From: Alcanivorax sp.
Lineage (GTDB): Bacteria > Pseudomonadota > Gammaproteobacteria > Pseudomonadales > Alcanivoracaceae
DNA length: 64,000 nucleotides
Direction: 5' to 3'
Assembly: GCA_017794945.1 (NCBI GenBank)
Contig: CP051239.1
Span: 124,001 to 188,000 of the forward strand
Below the pieces are notes generated by a model that saw only the letters and a program-made list of their open reading frames with translations, was not told the DNA's origin and did not search any database. Made by a program: the position numbers and the translations under genes. Position 1 is the stretch's first letter; the number at the start of each line of letters is the position of its first letter. Shown here piece after piece: positions 1 to 11,274 of the stretch.

Positions 1-195
1 AGACGGCGCATCTGGAAGGATTTGTTACCTTCTTTCCCACTTGTTACCGGCCTGTGCACAGTTTCGGTCCACGGTAAACCTGTCAATAGTGAAAATGCGT
101 CATTGGAAGGCAGAACGGGCTGCCCGATTTTCGGGCGCGGGGGCGCCGTCTCGCGGCCCCGGTTCGGGGCCGCGACGGGCCGGCTTTGTCCGGTT

Positions 196-227
196 TTATC
201 CAGGCTTGTGGATAACCGTGTGAATAA
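196..227. promoter_or_regulatory. DnaA-box cluster in left-edge intergenic region
   Basis: Positions 1-256 contain no convincing gene. Two perfect matches to the DnaA box TTATNCACA lie on the minus strand at 207-215 (TTATCCACA) and 219-227 (TTATTCACA), twelve bases apart. A weaker plus-strand box (TTATCCAGG) is at 196-204. Such clusters occur at oriC and in DnaA-regulated promoters. The neighbours seen here (phasin, DUF445) are not the usual oriC neighbours, so the role is unknown; what lies left of base 1 is not visible. Confidence 0.45.
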
Positions 228-256
228 ACTGGTGGGAAACAGTGAACAAGGGCCGC

Positions 257-742
257 TTAGCGGCCCGTCGGCGGGTTCTGGTCGTCTTTGTCGATATGGT
301 CCAGGGCATCGGTGAGTTCCTGGACGCGCTGTCGCAGGGCATCCACTTCACGCTTATTGGGAATGCCCAACCGGGACAATGCCTTGCCGAGCCGGTCGTC
401 GAACGCCTTTTCCATGCGGTCCATGGTTTCGCCGGTATGGTGGCGCACCCGCTCCTTCAGTTCACCGACACGCGGGGCTTTGTCCTTGGCGCGGCGTTCC
501 ACCTCGCGGCCGGCTTCCACCAGGGCATCGAAAAAGCCGCTGCCCTCTTCCTCGGCGCGGGCGAAGGCGCCCAGCCCGGCCAGCCAGATCTGATGGGTGT
601 ACTTGCGCAAATCGCGGGACGCGCCACTGAGCGCACGCAGCGGGTGGCCGCGCTCATCCATGGGCGTTCCGGATTCGTTCTCGGGGACGGCGTCGCCGTC
701 GATTCGCGGGTCCTGATCGGACGGTTTGCTGTGGTCGGCCAT
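257..742 (-). CDS. Phasin family protein (polyhydroxyalkanoate granule-associated)
   Basis: This 161-residue protein matches the PhaI/PhaF-type phasin family (poly-hydroxyalkanoate granule-associated proteins). The hallmark is the segment around residues 45-75, IWLAGLGAFARAEEEG followed by F..LV.AGREVE, which forms the amphipathic granule-binding helix. The rest is predicted helical with a short C-terminal coiled coil (residues about 125-150). The N-terminal 40 residues are acidic, polar and probably disordered. There is no Ala/Lys-rich histone-like tail, so it resembles PhaI rather than PhaF. A GAGG ribosome-binding site lies just upstream of the ATG at 742. No PHA synthase or depolymerase is nearby, so involvement in granule coating is family knowledge, not context. 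Confidence 0.8.
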   Translation of the reverse strand: MADHSKPSDQDPRIDGDAVPENESGTPMDERGHPLRALSGASRDLRKYTHQIWLAGLGAFARAEEEGSGFFDALVEAGREVERRAKDKAPRVGELKERVRHHTGETMDRMEKAFDDRLGKALSRLGIPNKREVDALRQRVQELTDALDHIDKDDQNPPTGR

Positions 743-838
743 GATCCTCTACTCCATCAACGCCAAGGGAGTATAGGTCAAAAATGACAGGCGAAACCAA
801 TTGATTGTCGAACAAGGGAGGCGCCGCCCGGCCGGCGG

Positions 839-1129
839 CTAGCGGTCGATGTCGTCGTCCGGGTCGCGGCCGCGGCGGCCGCCCACGAAGCGCGCCAGGT
901 CGCGGGCGCGGTCACGGATCACCTCGCGGGATTTGCCGGTCAGCACCCCCACGAAGCGCTGCGTGAGCCGGTCGGCGCCCGCCTCGAAACGCTCATCGAT
1001 GTGGCGCTCCAGCCGCGGACCCAGCCAGACTTTCACCAGCACGCCGATCACCGCCAGGGTGATCAGGGACGACACCAGGGCGCAGCCCACCAGCAGCAGG
1101 ACCAGATCGGAAGTGGCCAGGGAATCCAT
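839..1129 (-). CDS. Small single-pass membrane protein, function unknown
   Basis: A 96-residue protein with one N-terminal membrane segment (about residues 9-36, rich in Leu/Val/Ile) followed by a charged amphipathic tail ending in an acidic DPDDDID stretch. It resembles the 104-residue protein encoded at 3405-3719: both have ITLAV..(hydrophobic)..LPRL/GPRLER, then a helical tail that includes a LAR..(V/F)G element. The pair are likely paralogues. It lies 3 bases downstream of the DUF445 gene on the same strand, so the two are probably cotranscribed. I recognise no characterised family. Confidence 0.6.
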   Translation of the reverse strand: MDSLATSDLVLLLVGCALVSSLITLAVIGVLVKVWLGPRLERHIDERFEAGADRLTQRFVGVLTGKSREVIRDRARDLARFVGGRRGRDPDDDIDR

Positions 1130-1132
1130 CGG

Positions 1133-2350
1133 TTAAAGCCCGAACACGAAGATCAGCTGGGCCAGGCCGGCCATGGCGCCCAGGAAGCCGCCCACCAGGA
1201 TCAGAATCCACTCGTCTTCCTGGAACGCCGGCCGCAGCAGGTCCTGGAAATCCTCGGAGCTGAGCGCCTGCATGCGTTCGCGCATCAGCCGCTCGATAAT
1301 GCTGCTGCGCTCGCGGTTGAAGTTGTCGTCCTCGAACGGCTCCACCGCCAGGTCCACGGCCTTCTCTTCCACCGCCCGTTTCAGGTCGGCGTAGCCGCCC
1401 GGGCCCACGGTGAGCTGGGCGGCGGTGCGCACCATGCCGCCGTTGAGCAGCGGCTTGAGATGGCGCTTGATCAACGCCTTGGTGCGGTCGCCGCGCGGGC
1501 CGTTGATCACCTGATGCATGATGTTGCGCAGCGTCACCAGCTCTTCGGTGGTCAGTCGCGCGAACGATTCCGCCACGTCCTTTTGCCGTTTCAGGAACAG
1601 GCCCTGCAGGCGGAAGGGCCCCACCCGCACCGGGTTGAGGGGGCGGAAGATCACATTCAGCGCCAGCCAGTTGGTGGCGATGCCGACGATAAAGCCGAAC
1701 AGCGGCAACACCCAGTTGCTGGGCACGAAGATGAAAATCGGTACCTGGATCAAACCGAACAGGAAACCGAAATAGAAACCGGAATTGGTGACGAAGCGGA
1801 ACTCCGGCTCACCCACTTCCTGGAACAGCTGCACCATGAGCGCCTTGTCCGAGCGCATGCGCTCGACAATCATGTGCTTCATGTCCACCAGGTTTTCCAG
1901 GTTGTGGCTGATATCGTCGACCACGTTATCCATCACCGCCGGGATCGCCCGCCGGGCGCGGGTGTAGACCCGCCGGCGCACCGCGAGGGGCAGGTTCTCC
2001 CAGAGCACCGCGTTGCGCTCGGTCATCACCTCGTCGACGTATTCCTCGATGCGGCCTTGAATGCTCTTGGTCAGGTGGGCGGCGATCTTTTCCGGCTCCA
2101 TCTCACGGAAAAACTCGTCCAGGCTGCCCAACTTCTGAAGCGTCTTGTCCACCACGATGGCGGCCATCTTCTCCACTTTGGACGGAATAATGCCCTGCCA
2201 GCCGAAAAACGGCCGGATGCCGAGGAACTCCAACGGATAGAAGGTCATCTGCACGGCCATCCAGTTGGTGGTCCAACCCACCACGCCGGCAATGAACGGG
2301 ATACTGAAGTATTTCCAGAAATCCGGATGGGAAAAAATCGAATCCAGCAT
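1133..2350 (-). CDS. DUF445 family membrane protein
   Basis: This 405-residue protein fits the DUF445 family (YheB/YjiN-like), whose molecular function is not established. Visible features are an N-terminal membrane segment with the family motif GWTTNWMAVQMTFYPLEFLG (residues about 24-43), a second pair of membrane segments around residues 190-235 with the related motif GIATNWLALNVIFRPL, a long helical charged centre, and a final membrane helix at the C terminus (VGGFLGAMAGLAQLIFVFGL). The paired TNW motifs preceding FxPL are the strongest evidence. It is the first gene of a probable two-gene unit with the small membrane protein at 839-1129 and is divergent from the gene at 2593. Confidence 0.8.
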   Translation of the reverse strand: MLDSIFSHPDFWKYFSIPFIAGVVGWTTNWMAVQMTFYPLEFLGIRPFFGWQGIIPSKVEKMAAIVVDKTLQKLGSLDEFFREMEPEKIAAHLTKSIQGRIEEYVDEVMTERNAVLWENLPLAVRRRVYTRARRAIPAVMDNVVDDISHNLENLVDMKHMIVERMRSDKALMVQLFQEVGEPEFRFVTNSGFYFGFLFGLIQVPIFIFVPSNWVLPLFGFIVGIATNWLALNVIFRPLNPVRVGPFRLQGLFLKRQKDVAESFARLTTEELVTLRNIMHQVINGPRGDRTKALIKRHLKPLLNGGMVRTAAQLTVGPGGYADLKRAVEEKAVDLAVEPFEDDNFNRERSSIIERLMRERMQALSSEDFQDLLRPAFQEDEWILILVGGFLGAMAGLAQLIFVFGL

Positions 2351-2592
2351 GTGGGCAGAGACTCCCCTCCCAGGGAAAAGGCTAGACTAGCCGTCTAAAG
2401 AGATGACGAACAGTTCCCGCGAGCGCCGACCCGAGTCACAACAGCCAATGTTATGTAATTGTGAAAGAACCTAGTATAAAGACCCGGCTCGCGTGAAATA
2501 ACCACAATAACGTAATTTTTGGCAACCCGACGGCAAATACCCCATACTTCCGAGCGGGCCAACGCCTTGATACAGAAGGATTTCGTATACCC
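2351..2592. promoter_or_regulatory. Divergent intergenic region
   Basis: This 242-base gap separates the leftward DUF445 gene from the rightward SCP2-like gene and must hold both promoters. It is clearly more AT-rich than its flanks around 2440-2530. I see no confident -35/-10 pair and no operator. AAGGA at about 2577-2581 is a plausible though distant ribosome-binding site for the gene starting at 2593. Confidence 0.3.
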
Positions 2593-3345
2593 ATGTCCTC
2601 CCCCTCGTCGCTGACCGGGCTGCTGATGTACGGCGCCCTGGAAACGCTGCTCAACCAGGCGCTCACCGGCGACGAACGCGGCCGCGAGCAACTGGCGGCG
2701 CTGGACGGCACCGTGGTGCGTCTGCGCGGCGAAAGCCCCATGTGGGTGCTTTACGTGCTGATCTATGAAGACGGCGTGGAACTGCTCAGCGACTACGAAG
2801 GCCCGGTGGACGTGCGCGTCCGCGGCCCGCTGGGCGCCATGCTGCACTGGCTGCTCGCCCCCAACAGCGGCGATGCCGAACACAGCCTGCGCATCGCCGG
2901 CCCGGACGACACCTTGGAGCGCCTGCAGGCCACGATCAGCGAATTCAGCCTCTGGCCGCTGGTGCGCAACTGGCTCGACGACCACGTGCGCCTGCGCGAA
3001 CTGCTCTCGCTACTGCGCCGCGAAGATCCGGCCTGGCTGGAAAAGCTGGCCGGCATCCCCGACCACCTGGGCGAACTCGCCGCGCAAGTGGCCCGCCAGC
3101 AACTGCTGCAGGAAGACATCCTTGAGGAAGTGCGCGGCCTGCGCCGGGAAATGCGCCGCGGCCGCCGCCTGGACCTGGCCTTCCTGGTGATCGGCGTGAC
3201 GCTCATTCTGGTGTCGCTGCTGCGCGCCCTGGGCCAGTGGCACACCACCTGGACCGCCCTCTCCCACGATTACCTCTCGCTGGCGATGATCAGCCTCGGG
3301 CTGGCATTGATCCTCGGGCGATTGCTCCACCGCCCCAAAAATTAG
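2593..3345 (+). CDS. UbiJ-like SCP2 domain protein with C-terminal membrane helices
   Basis: A 250-residue protein. Residues about 10-115 look like the SCP2 sterol-binding-like domain found in UbiJ (accessory factor of aerobic ubiquinone synthesis): LETLLNQAL, a short strand LDGTVVRL, then an LIYEDGVELL..YEGPVDVRVRGPL pattern. Residues 120-195 are helical and charged, as in UbiJ. Two membrane segments follow (about 196-216 and 226-244), which ordinary UbiJ lacks. No ubiE or ubiB is adjacent, whereas true ubiJ usually sits between them, so this is better called a UbiJ-like paralogue. A lipid-binding or membrane-adaptor role is inference. Confidence 0.6.
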   Translation: MSSPSSLTGLLMYGALETLLNQALTGDERGREQLAALDGTVVRLRGESPMWVLYVLIYEDGVELLSDYEGPVDVRVRGPLGAMLHWLLAPNSGDAEHSLRIAGPDDTLERLQATISEFSLWPLVRNWLDDHVRLRELLSLLRREDPAWLEKLAGIPDHLGELAAQVARQQLLQEDILEEVRGLRREMRRGRRLDLAFLVIGVTLILVSLLRALGQWHTTWTALSHDYLSLAMISLGLALILGRLLHRPKN

Positions 3346-3352
3346 ACCGGAC

Positions 3353-3383
3353 TTGTAGGAGCGGGCCCTGCCCGCTCCCACAA
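3353..3383. repeat. Family B REP palindrome
   Basis: A near-perfect palindrome, TTGTAGGAGCGGGCC then TGCCCGCTCCCACAA, sits between two convergent genes (stops at 3345 and 3405). It resembles the REP elements known from Pseudomonas (GTGGGAGCGGGC-type) and can fold as a hairpin in both transcripts, so it may act as a bidirectional terminator. Related copies are at 5762, 6256, 41165, 46781 and 61451. Confidence 0.7.
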
Positions 3384-3404
3384 AGGCCCGCTCATAGCAC
3401 CGCG

Positions 3405-3719
3405 TTAGTCGCGGTCTTTCTTTCCGAAGAAGCGGCCGATGCGCTCGCCCACCAGTTCGGTGCTGGAGCGCGCCAGGCTGCGGCTGGTTTCCTCCAGCAT
3501 TTCCCGCGTGGGCAGATTGCGCACGCCCTCGTTGATACCCCGTTTGACCGCTTCCTCCACGCTCTCCGCGATCAGGTCGGCGGCCTTGCGCGCTTCCTCG
3601 TCGATGTCCTGGCGAACGGTGCGGCGCAGGCGCGGCAGGAAATAAACCTGCCCCCAGATCGCCACCACGGCCAGGGTGATAGCCGCGCTCAATACAGCGG
3701 ACAGTAAAATCGCGGTCAT
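3405..3719 (-). CDS. Small single-pass membrane protein, paralogue of 839-1129
   Basis: This 104-residue protein starts with a membrane segment (residues about 3-25, ending VYFLPRLRRTV) and continues as a charged helical tail (RQDIDEEARKAADLIAESVEEAVK). It is similar in layout and in several short motifs to the product of 839-1129. The start is supported by AAGGGG about 9 bases upstream of the ATG at 3719. No known family recognised. Confidence 0.6.
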   Translation of the reverse strand: MTAILLSAVLSAAITLAVVAIWGQVYFLPRLRRTVRQDIDEEARKAADLIAESVEEAVKRGINEGVRNLPTREMLEETSRSLARSSTELVGERIGRFFGKKDRD

Positions 3720-3921
3720 GATGTTCCCCTTGGGTTCAACCCGATACCGCTTTTGTAACAGCGCCGGGCATTACTGTAACCATTGGTACGAATCGGAAGT
3801 ATTGCTCAGCAAAACAATTACTATCTTCGTGCGACAGCCAGTCAATTGGCTTCACACAAGTGCTAAGGACAGCCCGTGTACCTGCAGGAGCTCAATAATA
3901 AACTCGACACGGGATATTTGA

Positions 3922-4707
3922 ATGACTGCCGGGACTACCTCGATTCGCGCTCAGAGCCATAGTCTCACTCCGCTGGCGCAGCTGCTGTCTCTTTGTCAGC
4001 GTTACCGATTACCGCTCTCGCTGCTTGCCATCCAGCTTAAGGACGCGGCGTCCTTGAGCAAACAACTGGGCGGCGACCGCCTGCAACGTCTGCAAAAACA
4101 ACTGGGCCAGGCGGTGCAACAACGTACCCGCATGGAAGACGCGCTGATCGCCTGGCAACGGGGCTATCTGGTGCTTTGCCTGCCCGGCACCCGCGCCGCC
4201 GGCGCCGCCTGCGTGGCCCGCCGGCTGGAGCAATGGTTTCAGAAAACCCGCTTCACCCTGGACGAATACACGGTGCAATTGGACACCGCCATGGCCGTGC
4301 ACGTGGCCAATCCAACGCCGGAACAAAGTGAAGAGCAGGCCCGCGAAAACGTACGCGAACTGCTTATGGACACGCTCTGCCTGCTCGCCGCCGACAACGA
4401 ACACGGCGACGGCCCGGCGCTGTCACGGCGGGCCCTGGACGACAGCCGAAACGCACCGGCAATCAACAGCGAGAAAAGCGAAGCCGGTGATGAAAGCGCC
4501 GTTAACGGCCGCCCCCAGAGGCGCCGCGACGACGACACCGCCAACGGGCACGCCTCGCCACAGCAACTCAAGGAACTGGTGGAACAACTGCGCGACGACG
4601 ACACCACCCTGATCAGCACGCTGTCCCCCGCGCTGCAGCGCCTTGATGAACGTACCCGCATGCTGCTGATTGATCAGCTGCTGGAAGCCTCGCTGATACC
4701 GCATTAA
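3922..4707 (+). CDS. Degenerate GGDEF-like domain protein
   Basis: A 261-residue protein. Residues about 14-125 have the fold pattern of a diguanylate cyclase domain: PLAQLLSLCQRYRLPLSLLAIQL, then LGGDRLQRLQKQLGQ, then DALIAWQRGYLVLCLPGT, then VARRLEQWF. The GGDEF signature position reads QRGYL, so the active-site loop and catalytic activity are lost. A polar, low-complexity acidic linker (about 140-205) follows, and a C-terminal helical segment rich in charged residues. It may be a nucleotide- or protein-binding remnant, but this is inference. The preceding 202 bases (3720-3921) hold its promoter region and show nothing else I can support. Confidence 0.5.
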   Translation: MTAGTTSIRAQSHSLTPLAQLLSLCQRYRLPLSLLAIQLKDAASLSKQLGGDRLQRLQKQLGQAVQQRTRMEDALIAWQRGYLVLCLPGTRAAGAACVARRLEQWFQKTRFTLDEYTVQLDTAMAVHVANPTPEQSEEQARENVRELLMDTLCLLAADNEHGDGPALSRRALDDSRNAPAINSEKSEAGDESAVNGRPQRRRDDDTANGHASPQQLKELVEQLRDDDTTLISTLSPALQRLDERTRMLLIDQLLEASLIPH

Positions 4708-4714
4708 AGGTGAC

Positions 4715-4745
4715 GTCGGGTTAAGGCCCCGGCCTAACCCGACCT
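4715..4745. repeat. Family A REP overlapping the cmoB stop codon
   Basis: The palindrome GTCGGGTTAAGGCC / GGCCTAACCCGAC lies between convergent genes. Its right arm overlaps the end of cmoB: the last codons and TAG stop of cmoB (R-S-G-stop, minus strand) are read from AGG TCG GGT TAG within the repeat. The terminal CTAC tetranucleotide is changed to CTGC here. Confidence 0.75.
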
Positions 4746-5702
4746 GCGGGCGATCATCACCGCCCGGCGTGGCGCCGGGTAACCCTCCCGGCTGCGCCCC
4801 GGGTCGTCCGGGTCGAGAAAGTCCGGCAACGACTGAAAGCGCATCCAGTCGGTGCCGCGCTGCTCCTCCACCGTGGTCACGCACTCGTCCACGCAACGCA
4901 CCCGGTCGAACCCGCAGCGCCGCAGCCACACCGCCAGATGCGCGGTGCTGGGCAAAAAGAACACATTGCGCATCGCCGCGTAACGCCCCTCGGGCATCAG
5001 CACGGCGCGCTCGTCCCCTTCCACCACCAGCGTTTCCAGCACCAGCTCCCCACCCGGGCGCAGGGCATCGCGCAATTCCAGCAGATGGTCCAGCGGCGAC
5101 CGGCGGTGATACAGCACGCCCATGGAGAACACCGTATCGAACGCCGCCAGACCGGCGGGCAGCTCCTCCATACGCAGCGGCGCGAACCAGAACGGCGTCG
5201 TCGGCGTGAAACGCTTCACCGCCAGATACTGCATCAAAAACAACACCGTGGGATCGATGCCCAGCACCTGGGCGGCGCCGGCACCGGCCATCCGCCAGCC
5301 GTGGTAACCGCTGCCGCAACCCACGTCCAGCACCCGCCGCCCGCGCAGATCGGACAGATGCGGCGCCACCCGCTGCCACTTCCAATCGGAGCGCCACTCG
5401 GTATCAATGTGCGTACCGAAGAATTCAAACGGCCCCTTGCGCCAGGGCATCAAGCCGCGCAACGCCGCGTCCAGAGCATCGGTGTCCACCCCCCCCGGCG
5501 CACCGATGGTGACCCGGTCCCGGTCCAGCCGGCATGGCGCCGGCCCCGGCGGCAACGCGGTGACCGCGTCGTGCCAGCGCGGCAGATCGCCGTGCGGCTT
5601 GTCCAGCAGACGGTGGCGCGTCAACGCCGCCACCGGCGCGCCGCCCTCGCCCAGCAACGACGGCAGCGCCGCCTCCAGTTCATTCAGATAGGTTTCCAGC
5701 AT
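4734..5702 (-). CDS. cmoB: tRNA U34 carboxymethyltransferase CmoB
   Basis: CmoB transfers the carboxymethyl group of carboxy-S-adenosylmethionine to 5-hydroxyuridine at tRNA position 34, giving the cmo5U wobble base. The 322-residue length matches the family. Visible motifs: [25 protein letters not shown] (substrate region), the Rossmann motif [27 protein letters not shown], and [17 protein letters not shown]. The start is placed at the ATG at 5702 ([15 protein letters not shown]), which aligns with known CmoB better than a longer in-frame option. The usual partner cmoA is not adjacent. The C-terminal residues come from a REP element, which may have replaced the native end. Confidence 0.93.
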   Translation of the reverse strand: MLETYLNELEAALPSLLGEGGAPVAALTRHRLLDKPHGDLPRWHDAVTALPPGPAPCRLDRDRVTIGAPGGVDTDALDAALRGLMPWRKGPFEFFGTHIDTEWRSDWKWQRVAPHLSDLRGRRVLDVGCGSGYHGWRMAGAGAAQVLGIDPTVLFLMQYLAVKRFTPTTPFWFAPLRMEELPAGLAAFDTVFSMGVLYHRRSPLDHLLELRDALRPGGELVLETLVVEGDERAVLMPEGRYAAMRNVFFLPSTAHLAVWLRRCGFDRVRCVDECVTTVEEQRGTDWMRFQSLPDFLDPDDPGRSREGYPAPRRAVMIARRSG

Positions 5703-5761
5703 GGCGCGGATTATCCCGGCGCCGGCCCCCCGCCACAAGGGCCGCTGCAGGGAGCCAGATT

Positions 5762-6309
5762 TGTGGGAGCGGGCCCTTGTGGGAGCTTGCCCTGCAAGCG
5801 AAAGGCCGGCTTAGCCGGCCGGCAGGATCCCAGAGACGCTGGCTCTCCAGGTGTTCGGAGCTCCGTATCCGAGACGCGGTGCAATGGTGGTGCCTTCCGG
5901 GACCGCTCAAGCCATCCCTGGGCGCTGTTAGTTTGGCCTTCCCTGGCCAAACAGCTCCCTCCAGGCACCACCATTGCCCCGCTCACTGGGCAGCGTCACC
6001 GCCACGGGACATAACACCGCCCGGACCTTTACAGAAAGGTTCGGCGTCAGCTATGACCCGAGGCACTGGAGTCTGCCCCGGAGCGAGTCTGTGTTCTGCC
6101 CTTCCGGGACCCTGGAGAACAGGACGTTCGACAGGGAGCGTACAGGGACGTATTCACAGCGTTCCCGGAAGGGCAGAACACAGACTCGCGACCCCGGATG
6201 GAGAGCCCACATTTCCGGTGCAGAGACGCTATTCGTGCTCCCGTTAGACAGGTCTCTGGTATCCCGCCGGGAGCTTCGCTCCCTTTCGCGGGCAGGGCCC
6301 GCTCCCACA
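5762..6309. repeat. Composite repeat block with terminal inverted repeats and two nested palindromes
   Basis: The gap 5703-6398 holds no gene. Within it, bases 5762-5776 and 6295-6309 are perfect inverted copies of TGTGGGAGCGGGCCC, the outer end of family B REPs (full repeat units at about 5762-5832, minus orientation, and 6256-6309, plus orientation). Inside are two further palindromes. The first is a 15-base perfect inverted repeat, 5881-5895 with 5963-5977, enclosing a hairpin at 5931-5952. The second is a 27-base perfect inverted repeat, 6083-6109 with 6163-6189. Part of the second (GTCTGTGTTCTGCC) recurs at about 26392. Such a layout suggests a non-autonomous mobile unit or a structured RNA; neither is proven. 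Confidence 0.6.
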
Positions 6310-6398
6310 GCCGCTAAGATTGGCCCGTGCGGACACTGCATTCACGAGGGGAACAGGCACTATGTGCACATTCCCATTGCCCGATGTAAGGAAATCCC

Positions 6399-7631
<1,233 letters not shown>

Positions 7632-7637
<6 letters not shown>

Positions 7638-7784
7638 GAGTGAACAGTTAATAGTTAACAGTGAACAGTTAATAGTTAACAGCGAAGGCGCCTTGCGGAT
7701 ACGCAGGGCACCTTTGCAACCACGCAAAGCGATCCGCCACGCACTGTTTTCAACTATTCACTGTTAACTCTTAACTGTTAACTC

Positions 7785-7793
<9 letters not shown>
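7632..7793. repeat. Inverted heptamer-array element H1 (AGTTAAC-type)
   Basis: Eight consecutive heptamers of the form AGTTAAN/AGTGAAC/AGCGAAG occupy 7632-7687. After about 64 bases of GC-richer spacer, six heptamers of the same type in inverse orientation occupy 7752-7793. The left array contains the TAA stop of the upstream gene (AGT TAA) and the right array the TGA stop of the convergent histidine kinase (AGT TGA on the minus strand). A second copy of this architecture is at 13874-13984. Confidence 0.8.
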
Positions 7794-10328
<2,535 letters not shown>

Positions 10329-10508
10329 CGCCTCCTTGGCTCGCCGGCCCGTCCTCGCGTATCGGGCTCTTGATCCCGGAAAATTAGCACGGCGCCGGAT
10401 GCATTACAGGACAAATTTGGCAATAGTGACGCCACCATCACGTGACGGTCAGGGGGCGGTTACTGTAAAAAAGAACCTTCGTTCGCCCCTTGCTTAAGAG
10501 TCCCGACC

Positions 10509-11135
10509 ATGCCCTTTCGCCGTACCCTGCCCGCCCTGCTCGCCGGCGCCGTGCTGAGCCTGGCCGGCTGCGCCAACCCGGCACCGGAAAACAGCATCCG
10601 GACCCTGCGGGGCAGCGACGGCGCTTCCCTGCCGCGGCAGCTGGCCGGGCAGACCCTGGCCCTGGACCGCTTCGGCGCGCCGCCCGAACTCGCCGGCCTG
10701 GAAAGCAACGGCGAGATCAGCAGCGACCGCGCCGGCTGGCGCCAGTGGCTGTTCGGTGACCCGCGCACCCGCCTTACCGTCACCGTCTATGGCCTGCCGG
10801 CGGGCTGGCGCGATCTCGGCCCGGAGCGCATCGTCTCCGGCCACTACGGCCAGCTGCGCCAGCAACGCATCAACCGCGTCTACAACAGCGATAACCAGTC
10901 GATCCGCTTCACCAGCGAGCGGCTGTTCGACCTGGAAGGCCACCTCACCGCCAGCGCCCGTTACCTGGTCAACGAACCCGGCCGCCGGCCGCTTCACGAA
11001 GTGCTGCTGCTGACCGTGGACGACGACCATTTCGTGCGCATCGAAAGCGGCTCGCGGGAACGCAAGACCACCGAGCTGCTGCAAATCAGCAAACGGGCCC
11101 TGGCGGAGTTCCGCGCCTTCCAGGGGGGCGACTGA
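10509..11135 (+). CDS. Putative lipoprotein, function unknown
   Basis: A 208-residue protein with a clear lipoprotein signal: basic start MPFRRT, hydrophobic core, and lipobox LAGC (Cys 21), so it should be processed by signal peptidase II and anchored in a membrane. The mature part has alternating strand-like segments (RLTVTVYGLPAGW, QRINRVYN, EVLLLTVDDDHFVRIESG) and a C-terminal helix. I recognise no named family. It is divergent from the histidine kinase; the 180 bases between (10329-10508) contain both promoters but no operator I can defend. Confidence 0.7.
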   Translation: MPFRRTLPALLAGAVLSLAGCANPAPENSIRTLRGSDGASLPRQLAGQTLALDRFGAPPELAGLESNGEISSDRAGWRQWLFGDPRTRLTVTVYGLPAGWRDLGPERIVSGHYGQLRQQRINRVYNSDNQSIRFTSERLFDLEGHLTASARYLVNEPGRRPLHEVLLLTVDDDHFVRIESGSRERKTTELLQISKRALAEFRAFQGGD

Positions 11136-11146
11136 CGCCGCCGGTC

Positions 11147-11231
11147 CAGGATGCAGGATACAGGCGCGGAGCACCCAGCGGCCGGTGAGGTGAACCGATC
11201 TTCGCGCCTGTATCCTGTATCCTGCATCCTG
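11147..11231. repeat. Inverted heptamer-array element H3 (CAGGATA-type)
   Basis: On the plus strand the left arm reads CAGGATG CAGGATA CAGGCGC (11147-11167). The right arm at 11203-11231 is the inverse, CGCGCCTG followed by TATCCTG, TATCCTG and CATCCTG. The 35-base centre is GC-rich. It lies between the lipoprotein stop and the mnmC start. It has the same architecture as H1/H2 with an unrelated heptamer. Confidence 0.7.
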
Positions 11232-11274
11232 AATCGCGGCAGCGCCGCAGCCTAGCGAGGAGCCCGCCCAACCC

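Noticed and set aside
1..315. Short plus-strand frames at the left edge as a gene
   Set aside because: They run through the DnaA-box region into the antisense of the phasin gene, with no motifs and no ribosome-binding site.
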